This document shows positions 37,590 to 45,004 of a stretch of DNA of 45,004 nt, piece after piece. The first letter of the stretch is position 1, and every line of letters starts with the position of its first letter. The notes beneath the pieces were generated by a model. That model did not search any database. It was not told where the DNA came from and saw nothing but the letters and a program-made list of their open reading frames with translations. Position numbers and translations under genes: made by a program. Source of the DNA: Gillisia sp. (GTDB taxonomy: Bacteria > Bacteroidota > Bacteroidia > Flavobacteriales > Flavobacteriaceae); NCBI GenBank assembly GCA_024635715.1, contig JAGXIK010000178.1, positions 1 through 45,004 of the forward strand, written 5' to 3'.

Positions 37590-40232
37590 ATGGAATTAAA
37601 AAAATACCAGCAAGAAGTAATTAATGACTTAATTCTATATTTAGAAGAAGTTGAAAAAACCAATAATATAAACCAGGCCTTTTCAAACCTATGGGAGAAG
37701 AAGGGATTTCCAATAAATGATATTGAGAATGATTATTTGCAACCATACGACAATTCCATTGTTGGAGTCCCCAGGGTAACAGTTAAAGTACCTACCGCCG
37801 GCGGAAAAACTTTTATAGCCTGCAACGCTTTAAAACCTATTTTTGAATTTTTCCCTTCAGAAAAACCAAAGGTTGTTGTTTGGTTTGTTCCATCAGATAC
37901 TATTTTGAAACAAACTTTCAATTCTCTTAATGACCCCTCTCACCCTTACCGTCAACGAATTGATTCTCATTTCAGAAATTCTGTGAAAGTTTATGATAAG
38001 GAAGCGTTACTATTTGGTCAAGGATTTAATCCAACTGAAGTTAAAGAACAATTAAGCATTCTCGTTTTAAGTGTCCAATCATTCGTAGAAACTGTCCGCA
38101 ATAATAAACCACGAGCCTATAGAGAAAATGAAAATCTCGCAGAATTCGTTACTCATTTTCATGATCTTAAAGCAAATCTTACAGATGTTGATAATACTGC
38201 GTTAATTCAAGTTATAGCCTATCTTAACCCCGTTATAGTTATTGATGAGAGCCACAATTTTGAAGCTGATTTAAGAATTGACATGCTGAATAATATAAAC
38301 CCAAGCTTCATCTTTGATCTTACCGCCACACCCAGAAATAAGAGTAATATAATTAGTTTTGTTGACGCCCATAAGCTTAAGAAAAGCAATATGGTTAAGC
38401 TTCCGGTGATTGTTTATAACCATCAAGACACCAACGAAGTTATAAATAGCGCAATCCAAATGCAGAAGACTTTAGAAAACAAAGCTAAAGAGCAAGAACT
38501 TCTTGGCGGAAAGTATATTAGACCCATTGTTCTATTCCAAGCTCAACCGAAATCTGCTGATGATAATATTACCTTCGAGAAAATTAAAGAGAATCTAATC
38601 GAGATAGGGATTCCAGAAACCCAAATAAGGATCAAAACTGCCAATAAAAATGAACTTAAAAATGAAGACCTACTTAGTAAAAGTTGTGAAGTACGTTTTA
38701 TTATAACCGTTAACGCATTAAAAGAAGGGTGGGATTGTCCTTTTGCCTATATCCTTGCCTCCTTAGCAAATAAATCGTCAGCCGTAGATGTAGAACAAAT
38801 TTTAGGTAGAGTACTCCGATTACCACATGTAACTAAGCACCAAGATGAGTTGCTTAATTATTCTTATGTTTTTACTTCTTCTAGTGATTTCTTGGACACT
38901 TTGGGAAAAATAGTAAAGGGATTAAATAACTCGGGTTTCAGCGCAAAAAATTTTAGAGCCCCCCAACTGGAAAAGAAAGAGCAATCTGAAGAAGTAAAGA
39001 AGAAATCTTTATTAGGTGGTTTATTTGGTGGGGGCTCTGAAGGTAATTCTACTTTAGAGGATGGAGATAAGGACGATATTGAAATTGATACTGAGGAAGT
39101 AAAAAAACTTACCACCTCTCCAGATCAGAAAAAACACATAGATGAGTTACTTAAAACCAGTAAAGAGGCAGGACAAGCTTATGATAAGCAGCTCGAAAAA
39201 CTGGAAAATGATGACAGTTTAATACCAGCAGAATTGAGAGATCAAGTTAACACCTACCCTATTAAAGAGGGTTTCAAAACAGAAGCAGTTAAAACAAGGC
39301 TCCCTTCTTTTCATATAAGGACCACACCATCTCTTTTGGAGGAAGAAAGGATTGTTCCTCTAACTAAAGGTCTTTTGCTTAAGGGATTTGAATTGGATAA
39401 GCAAGATATTATCATAGATCTTACACGTACATCCTCCAAAATGGCAGCGGTGGATTTGGAGGAAGGCAGAAAGGATGAGTTTACACCTAAATATAAATAT
39501 GTAAATGCTCAAGTGAAGGAGCAGTTCTCAGAATATATTGCAACTCTTTCTCCTGAAGGGAAGGTGAATCAAATAGCAGGGAAATTGGCAGCTAAAATTC
39601 GTAAAATAGATGAGATTTCCGAACAACAAATATTAAAGTATATTAAGAAAATTCTCTCTAACCTCAACTCCGAAAAGCTTGCTGAAATTGCTGCTAATGA
39701 AGGGTTTTACACTTCTGTTATTAAGAAAAAAATTAATAGGCTTTCTAGTAACTATGCAGAGGACCAGTTCAGTAAAATGCTGGATAAAGGAACAATTATT
39801 TGTAGAGAATCATTCTCGTTCCCAGATAAAATCCAACCGAAGAATACCCACTCGGGGATTACTAAAAATCTTTATGTAGAAGAGGGGGAAATGAATGGTT
39901 TTGAAATGAGGGTCATAAATGAAATCGCTAATTTAAATAATGTCCTTTTCTGGCATCGAAATTTAGAAAGAGGTAAGGGCTTTTTGCTCAATGGATTTAT
40001 AAATCATTATCCTGATTTTATCGTTAAACTTAAAAATGGAATTACCGTTTTAATTGAGACAAAAGGTGAAGATCGTGATGGTTCCGATAGCCAAAGCAAG
40101 TTAAAATTGGGTAAAATTTGGGAAGCAAAGGCAGGTCAGAGCTACCGTTATTTCATGGTATATGAGACAGAAAAATTGGAAGAGGCAAGAACAGTTGCAG
40201 AGTTATTAGATATCTTAGAGAATATAAAATAG
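37590..40232 (+). CDS. res: Type III restriction enzyme Res subunit
   Basis: VPTAGGKTFIACNAL Walker A, VIDESHNFE, LTATPRNKS, ALKEGWDCPFAYILA; C-terminal GITVLIETKGEDRDG nuclease motif. Confidence 0.93.
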   Translation: MELKKYQQEVINDLILYLEEVEKTNNINQAFSNLWEKKGFPINDIENDYLQPYDNSIVGVPRVTVKVPTAGGKTFIACNALKPIFEFFPSEKPKVVVWFVPSDTILKQTFNSLNDPSHPYRQRIDSHFRNSVKVYDKEALLFGQGFNPTEVKEQLSILVLSVQSFVETVRNNKPRAYRENENLAEFVTHFHDLKANLTDVDNTALIQVIAYLNPVIVIDESHNFEADLRIDMLNNINPSFIFDLTATPRNKSNIISFVDAHKLKKSNMVKLPVIVYNHQDTNEVINSAIQMQKTLENKAKEQELLGGKYIRPIVLFQAQPKSADDNITFEKIKENLIEIGIPETQIRIKTANKNELKNEDLLSKSCEVRFIITVNALKEGWDCPFAYILASLANKSSAVDVEQILGRVLRLPHVTKHQDELLNYSYVFTSSSDFLDTLGKIVKGLNNSGFSAKNFRAPQLEKKEQSEEVKKKSLLGGLFGGGSEGNSTLEDGDKDDIEIDTEEVKKLTTSPDQKKHIDELLKTSKEAGQAYDKQLEKLENDDSLIPAELRDQVNTYPIKEGFKTEAVKTRLPSFHIRTTPSLLEEERIVPLTKGLLLKGFELDKQDIIIDLTRTSSKMAAVDLEEGRKDEFTPKYKYVNAQVKEQFSEYIATLSPEGKVNQIAGKLAAKIRKIDEISEQQILKYIKKILSNLNSEKLAEIAANEGFYTSVIKKKINRLSSNYAEDQFSKMLDKGTIICRESFSFPDKIQPKNTHSGITKNLYVEEGEMNGFEMRVINEIANLNNVLFWHRNLERGKGFLLNGFINHYPDFIVKLKNGITVLIETKGEDRDGSDSQSKLKLGKIWEAKAGQSYRYFMVYETEKLEEARTVAELLDILENIK

Positions 40233-40234
40233 TA

Positions 40235-41110
40235 ATGACAAAGAAGGCGACAAGTGTTGACGAGCAGATTGCTAAATTACGCGATAGGGGGATGGATTTA
40301 GACTTGGAAGAGAATAAGATCAAAGAAATTTTATTAGATATTGGCTATTATCGCTTAGGATTTTATTGGCATCCATTTGAAAAGGATTCGGACCACAATT
40401 TTTTTGAAGGCACCAAGATATCCGATGTGATTGAATTATACTATTTAGATGTAGATCTCAGATATCTTTTGATTAAATATATTAATAGATTAGAATTGAA
40501 TTTCAGGACAAATCTGATTTATTGGACTTCGAGATATTATAATGATAATCCCATCTGGTACAGCGATTCTACAGTCATGGATGCTGAATATTTAAAGGAT
40601 ATTAAAAGTCATTACAATAAGAACTTCATTAGAAAAAACATTCAAATTAACCGGCATCATATAAAATATCCTGATGACAAGTTTGCTCCTTGCTGGAAAA
40701 CTTTTGAATACTATACCTTCGGATCAATAGTAAAAGTTTATGAAAACATCCTTGATCAGGGTGTTAGAAAGGAGATATGTCTGCAGTATAACTTAAAGAA
40801 ACCTCACATCCTTCAAAATTTACTGGACACACTCGTGTTTGTCAGAAATGGATGTGCTCATAGTGGCGTTATATTTGATTTACATATAGATGAAGGAGTA
40901 AAGGAGCCTCCAGGGGTTAAGTTTAACAAGGATTACGGCCACAATTTAGACGCAGCTATCAAAGCACTATTGTATTTATTAACCAATATCTCAACAAATC
41001 GCAAATTAGATTTAGAAACTAAATTGGCCAAACTTTTTAATAAATATGAAGACAATAAAGTAGTCAAAGAAGTAATCGAAAAAAAATTAGGTTATTCTTA
41101 TGATGCTTGA
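40235..41110 (+). CDS. Abi_2/AbiD-AbiF-like abortive infection protein (HEPN)
   Basis: IGYYRLGFYWHPF, LDVDLRYLLIKYINRLELNFRTNL, FVRNGCAHSG (R-x4-H); starts 2 nt after the res stop. Confidence 0.85.
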   Translation: MTKKATSVDEQIAKLRDRGMDLDLEENKIKEILLDIGYYRLGFYWHPFEKDSDHNFFEGTKISDVIELYYLDVDLRYLLIKYINRLELNFRTNLIYWTSRYYNDNPIWYSDSTVMDAEYLKDIKSHYNKNFIRKNIQINRHHIKYPDDKFAPCWKTFEYYTFGSIVKVYENILDQGVRKEICLQYNLKKPHILQNLLDTLVFVRNGCAHSGVIFDLHIDEGVKEPPGVKFNKDYGHNLDAAIKALLYLLTNISTNRKLDLETKLAKLFNKYEDNKVVKEVIEKKLGYSYDA

Positions 41111-41190
41111 TTCATACTTATTTGTATATTTGCTTTATCAAAGTGTCCTGTTATCCAATGGCGATAGTGGTGCACTATAAAAAAATAAAC

Positions 41191-41218
41191 AACCCTGGAT
41201 ACTGTCCAGGGTTTTTTT
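41191..41218 (+). terminator. Rho-independent terminator after the type III R-M/Abi operon
   Basis: aaccctggatactgtccagggttttttt. Confidence 0.8.
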
Positions 41219-41411
41219 ATGCCCTCTTTTTTAGACCTTAAACAAGAAAATCTACCCATTGATAATATGTACATTACTTTGTCTGTTTTGTCTTTTTTTA
41301 CTAAGTCAATAAATAATCAATTTCATTTATAAGGTAAAATGGATATTATAAAGTTTTCTTATTTACTTTTTTTAAAAAAAATATGGTTATTTCTACACAC
41401 ATAAACCTCCC

Positions 41412-41518
41412 TCATGTCAAGCCCCTAACCAATGTTGAGCAGGGGAACACCCCCCGCCCTTTCCTTTTACACATTTGAAATTTCGCCAGTGTTTATAGTC
41501 AAGGTGATAGTTGTGCTA
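41412..41518 (+). repeat. GC-rich conserved leader-like repeat, copy C (diverged, element 2)
   Basis: catgtcaagcccctaaccaatgttgagcaggggaacaccccccgccct...caaggtgatagttgtgct; same position relative to the 41583 ORF. Confidence 0.55.
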
Positions 41519-41582
41519 TATGTTAACTTGTGTAAAACGATGTTTTTTAAGGAAAGATTATTTCAACTCAAAAACAATTATT

Positions 41583-41978
41583 ATGGTAAGAATCATTAAC
41601 TACAAGGAAAGAGTAAGGGAGGATGGTGAATCCTTTTTCGTACTTGAACTTCAGGGCGGGATCCAAATGGTAAAATCCCAACAAACTGACAAATTTTATG
41701 TTACAGCTAAGAAAGCAACCATCCCATCAACTTTTGATGAGACAACTTGCAAAGCTTTAATTGGTACAGAATTACCCGGGAATGTGGAAAAGGTGGAGTG
41801 TGAACCTTATGACTATACAATTAAGGATACCGGAGAAATCATTCAGCTTGATTACAGGTATGAGTACTCTGAAGAAGCCAAACCCCAAGTAAAACAACAT
41901 GTGGATAAATCGAGAGCCACAGTTGAAGATATAATGAAAATGAGCCAACGCAACTTCTCTGCGAATGGAGTACAATAA
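41583..41978 (+). CDS. Conserved mobile-element hypothetical protein (MVRIINYKERVREDGESFF family), element 2
   Basis: Near-identical to 26479-26874. The ATG matching the element 1 copy is at 41583; the track ORF starts at 41511. Confidence 0.8.
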   Translation: MVRIINYKERVREDGESFFVLELQGGIQMVKSQQTDKFYVTAKKATIPSTFDETTCKALIGTELPGNVEKVECEPYDYTIKDTGEIIQLDYRYEYSEEAKPQVKQHVDKSRATVEDIMKMSQRNFSANGVQ

Positions 41979-42479
41979 TTGGGAAGGATTGGCGGGGAAA
42001 TTCCTGCTGATCCTTTCTTTTCAAAAACCAGAGAGATGAGAGAGCTTACAATTAGTGAAATAAGGGTTTCATATTCCACTGAAAACAGACAGAAACCACA
42101 TATAAGTAGCAGCGAATCTGCTTATAAAATCCTATTATCCTGTTGGGATAAATCAATTATAGAGCTTCAGGAAGAATTCAAAGTATTGTTATTAAACAGG
42201 GCAAATAAAGTACTGGGTATATATCCTGTTTCAAAAGGAGGTGTATCAGGAACATTGGTAGACCCAAAATTGATTTTTAGTGTTGCATTAAAATGTAATG
42301 CATCATCAATTATTCTGGCACATAACCATCCCAGTGGCAACTTATTTCCAAGTGAGAATGACAAGGATCTAACTCAAAAGCTTAAAAGTGCAGGTAATTT
42401 TTTAGACATAAAAGTACTGGATCATTTAATCGTTACTTCTGAAGGTTATTTCAGTTTTGCCGATGAAGGAATATTATAG
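41979..42479 (+). CDS. radC: RadC-like JAB/MPN-domain protein (element 2)
   Basis: ILAHNHPSGNLFPSENDKDLTQKLKSAGNFLDIKVLDHLIVTSEGYFSFADEG. Confidence 0.88.
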   Translation: MGRIGGEIPADPFFSKTREMRELTISEIRVSYSTENRQKPHISSSESAYKILLSCWDKSIIELQEEFKVLLLNRANKVLGIYPVSKGGVSGTLVDPKLIFSVALKCNASSIILAHNHPSGNLFPSENDKDLTQKLKSAGNFLDIKVLDHLIVTSEGYFSFADEGIL

Positions 42480-42691
42480 TGTATACGCGTAGGAGTCTGT
42501 ATGAGTAAAGTTTAGGCATAAATCCGGAAAGAAGTAAATTCACACATTATTATAATAGCGTTTCTTTATTATTGTGAAGTCAAGCTAATACCAGGGGAGG
42601 GAGAGGAATGTGGAATTAAAATTTCTGGAAGGGTTTATTCCTTTTTTATTAATATACTTTAGAAGTACAATATTTAATTACCAATATAATT

Positions 42692-43255
42692 GTGGGTAAA
42701 TCAAAAGCAGTCTTTAACATCGCTTCAATCCAAGATCTAATAGGTTTAGGTGAAAATGACATTTTTAGGATGGATAGAATTCAATGGTGGCTTTTGAAAT
42801 ACAGGGATTATATTTTGGAGCTAAAAGCAATTGAAGAAAATAAACATTTATTTAAACAAAATGATGGTGGTTATGCTCGACTCCCATCTTGCTCAATAAA
42901 TAAAGCAAATATAATTCAGATATCAGTATTTGATTCACTGGAGATCATTGCCGATTTGCATAAAAATGAAGTTTATTTTAAAGGGGAATTAATTGATTTT
43001 AAAGACATAGGGAATAAAGCTCAGTTAATCAATTGGATAAGTAGAAATGAGAAGATTGGTGGTGATGATTATGTATGTTTTCTTTTAGATTACCTTGATT
43101 ATGCTGAAAATGCTGAACATTTAAGTGTATTCTGTTTATATGCTAAGACCCTTAATATTTACATTAATAAGTTCGATTTTCAATACACCTTACAGTTTCT
43201 GGAAATATTTAATAAGTATTATTGGGAAGATGATATTTTGGGAAAATTTCAGTGA
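42692..43255 (+). CDS. Hypothetical protein (paralog of 27678-28205)
   Basis: IQWWLLKYRD, IGGDDYVCFLLDYLDYAENAEHL, LQFLEIFNKYYWEDDIL; GTG start in the track. Confidence 0.65.
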   Translation: MGKSKAVFNIASIQDLIGLGENDIFRMDRIQWWLLKYRDYILELKAIEENKHLFKQNDGGYARLPSCSINKANIIQISVFDSLEIIADLHKNEVYFKGELIDFKDIGNKAQLINWISRNEKIGGDDYVCFLLDYLDYAENAEHLSVFCLYAKTLNIYINKFDFQYTLQFLEIFNKYYWEDDILGKFQ

Positions 43256-43268
43256 TTTTCCAGTTGCA

Positions 43269-43487
43269 TTACCGAAATCTAAAAAGTTCTATTATATTTA
43301 CTTCTAATCCCTGGGCAATTTTATTTAAAGTGGCCAATGTGGAATTAACCCTACCAGATTCCAAACGGGACATATTTGATTTTTCCAAATTACACATAGC
43401 AGCTAATTCTTGTTGAGAGATATTCTTGAGTTCACGGATCTCCTGAATACGCATACCTACTTTTTTCTGTAAGGTTTCATCTCTCAT
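43269..43487 (-). CDS. XRE-family HTH regulator (element 2)
   Basis: Nearly identical to 28219-28437. Confidence 0.9.
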   Translation of the reverse strand: MRDETLQKKVGMRIQEIRELKNISQQELAAMCNLEKSNMSRLESGRVNSTLATLNKIAQGLEVNIIELFRFR

Positions 43488-43490
43488 TTA

Positions 43491-43556
43491 GTTGTCATTT
43501 AAGACAACTCAAATTTTGTTATATATTTGAATTAACTGGTTATCATATATGATAAC
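43491..43556. promoter_or_regulatory. Double palindromic operator upstream of XRE gene (element 2)
   Basis: GTTGTCATTTAAGACAAC (43491-43508) and GTTATCATATATGATAAC (43539-43556), same 48-nt spacing as element 1. Confidence 0.65.
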
Positions 43557-43571
43557 ATCAAATTATATTAT

Positions 43572-43895
43572 ATGGATCTTACTACTAAAAAAATTCCAGT
43601 ATTAGTTTTACTTACTTCTGTGTTATTCTTAGTGTTTTCATTATTCGTGAAGAGTTATGATTTTTCATCCTCTACTTTAATCGGAGGCTTAAATAAAAGA
43701 GGGCTCGATATCCCACTCAACTTATATGAGGTAGATTTTTTTCTATTCAGTTTAAATTTCGCTACAGTTTTACTATTAATTCTAATATCTACCGGGGTTG
43801 GTATTTATACATTAATCTATAAAGAAGATGAGGAGATTAAACAGTGGGTTAAAAAGCTATCTCCTAAGAAACTATTTTCATTAAAGAAGAGATAA
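43572..43895 (+). CDS. Small membrane protein, two predicted TM segments
   Basis: PVLVLLTSVLFLVFSLFV and FLFSLNFATVLLLILISTGVGIYTLIY. Confidence 0.6.
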   Translation: MDLTTKKIPVLVLLTSVLFLVFSLFVKSYDFSSSTLIGGLNKRGLDIPLNLYEVDFFLFSLNFATVLLLILISTGVGIYTLIYKEDEEIKQWVKKLSPKKLFSLKKR

Positions 43896-43991
43896 TCTAT
43901 TTAATAGTTATGTTTTTGATTTCCCTTCCCCTTTCAAGAGTATAAAACTTAAAAATTATTACCATAAAAATTTAATCCATAAAACAGCAAT

Positions 43992-44582
43992 ATGAAAAAA
44001 ATTCTACTACTACTATTATGCTTTACGTTTACTACTTCTTGTTCAGAAGACGAGGATCTAAAAACCTCTACCGAAAGTTATATTTCTATTAATGGGGATA
44101 AGAGATTATTAGATGACTCTAAAATGGTTGAGTTGGGACTGTCTTCTTATATCTTTAATGAAGATAATTATGAACCTCCAGGCATTCAATTTGTTTTAGA
44201 TGCATATGATCCTAATGAAAATTCCATCAGTAACATTGGTGGTTTTTTAAATAATGAAATAGAATTGTTCATTGACTTATATTCCCCATATGTAAATCGA
44301 AGTCACATAACTTTTCATGAAAATCAAACTTTTTCTATGTCCAGAGCTGAAAGAAAAGAATTTATGAGGGAAAAAGCCTGGATTTCTGTTAGGTTGAAGA
44401 AAGACGATAGGGTGACGATTTATGCAGATGCTTTACAAGATCAGAATTTCACTGTGAATAAAGAAGATGGTATCTATTATATTATATTAGATAATATGAA
44501 ATTCTTATCTAATGAAAATCAAAATAACACAAATCAGCCTGTTACATATACCCTCTCTTCAAGGTTTAAAATTGTTCAATAG
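43992..44582 (+). CDS. Probable lipoprotein
   Basis: MKKILLLLLCFTFTTSC lipobox followed by acidic mature region. Confidence 0.65.
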   Translation: MKKILLLLLCFTFTTSCSEDEDLKTSTESYISINGDKRLLDDSKMVELGLSSYIFNEDNYEPPGIQFVLDAYDPNENSISNIGGFLNNEIELFIDLYSPYVNRSHITFHENQTFSMSRAERKEFMREKAWISVRLKKDDRVTIYADALQDQNFTVNKEDGIYYIILDNMKFLSNENQNNTNQPVTYTLSSRFKIVQ

Positions 44583-44598
44583 CTTCTTCATAACATAC

Positions 44599-44621
44599 GG
44601 GTCAAACACAGGTCAAACATT
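44599..44621 (+). repeat. Putative integrase arm-type site, element 2 right
   Basis: gggtcaaacacaggtcaaacatt; starts 136 nt before the core start. Confidence 0.6.
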
Positions 44622-44734
44622 TGGGATAATATATATTTGAAAATGAAAAAATATGTAAGCAAAATTTATAGCAATGCTTTAATTTTCAACCATATGATAA
44701 GAAAAGAAAATATAAGTTAAAGAGACCATTAAGA

Positions 44735-44777
44735 CTCATAATCAGGTGGTCCCTGGTTCGAGTCCAGGTGGGACCAC
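44735..44777 (+). repeat. att core copy 3 (distal attachment site; partial tRNA)
   Basis: Exact copy of the 43-bp core. Confidence 0.9.
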
Positions 44778-44782
44778 GGAAA

Positions 44783-44809
44783 AAACCTTGCCTACGGCAG
44801 GGTTTTTTT
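44783..44809 (+). terminator. Terminator after the distal att site (probable native tRNA terminator)
   Basis: aaccttgcctacggcagggttttttt. Confidence 0.65.
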
Positions 44810-44892
44810 GTTTCCCACCTGGACGAGAAGCCTGTCCTGAGCGAAGCCTTTTCAGGCAGAGTAGAAGGGAGGAAAGGTGGGACCACATAACG

Positions 44893-44934
44893 AATCCGTA
44901 AGCGCCTGTAAAAAAAGGGCTTACGGATTTTTTT
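44893..44934 (+). terminator. Rho-independent-type hairpin
   Basis: aatccgtaagc...gcttacggatttttttt. Confidence 0.65.
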
Positions 44935-45004
44935 ATGCTTTTGTACCGCCCGTTGTGTGGCCGGAATTTGAATGGTGAATTAAAATCAGCCTCTTATTTA
45001 AGTC

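Larger units (their letters stand above)
29810..44777. mobile_element. Integrative element 2 (tandem, same tRNA site)
   Basis: Bounded by 43-bp core repeats at 29767-29809 and 44735-44777; own integrase at 31244-32479; internal paired repeats 29857-29879 and 44599-44621. Confidence 0.88.

Noticed and set aside
36880-39115. Minus-strand ORFs opposite mod/res
   Set aside because: Antisense to strongly supported type III R-M genes.
29767-44777. Second and third tRNA genes at 29767 and 44735
   Set aside because: Only the 3' 43 nt are present; acceptor 5' strand and D-arm are missing, so these are att remnants, not functional tRNAs.
44686-44886. 66-aa minus-strand ORF containing GPTWTRTRDHLIMS
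   Set aside because: Antisense translation of the partial tRNA core; typical spurious tRNA-derived ORF.
1-45004. Insertion sequences/transposases
   Set aside because: No transposase ORF or terminal inverted repeats recognised; mobility is explained by the two tyrosine integrases.

Overview
AT-rich bacterial accessory DNA, probably Flavobacteriaceae by gene style. The window holds two tandem integrative elements inserted at the 3' half of one tRNA(CAU) gene. The intact tRNA is at 66-139. The 43-bp core ctcataatcaggtggtccctggttcgagtccaggtgggaccac occurs at 98-140, 29767-29809 and 44735-44777, giving element 1 (~29.7 kb) and element 2 (~15.0 kb). Each element has its own tyrosine integrase, HTH excisionase-like protein, Sak4-like ATPase, DUF3871 protein, and a right-end module (small ORF + RadC/JAB + variable ORF + XRE regulator). 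Each also has its own pair of putative integrase arm-type sites at identical distances from the att cores. Element 1 cargo: an MqsR-like/Panacea toxin-antitoxin pair; a long minus-strand operon of a complete type I R-M (hsdR-hsdM-hsdS) followed by three genes in an arrangement I do not recognise as a named system (degenerate-motif MTase/TRD/coiled-coil/HEPN-like protein, UvrD helicase with a RecB/AddB-like Fe-S nuclease domain, GHKL/sacsin-like ATPase with DUF3883-like nuclease domain); and a pair of tandem paralogs, one fused to a DEDDh exonuclease. Element 2 cargo: a RepL-like winged-helix protein and a type III R-M (mod-res) coupled to an Abi_2/HEPN gene. The best candidate for an undescribed system is the three-gene block at 7996-16274. 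All family calls come from reading motifs by eye; no searches were run.
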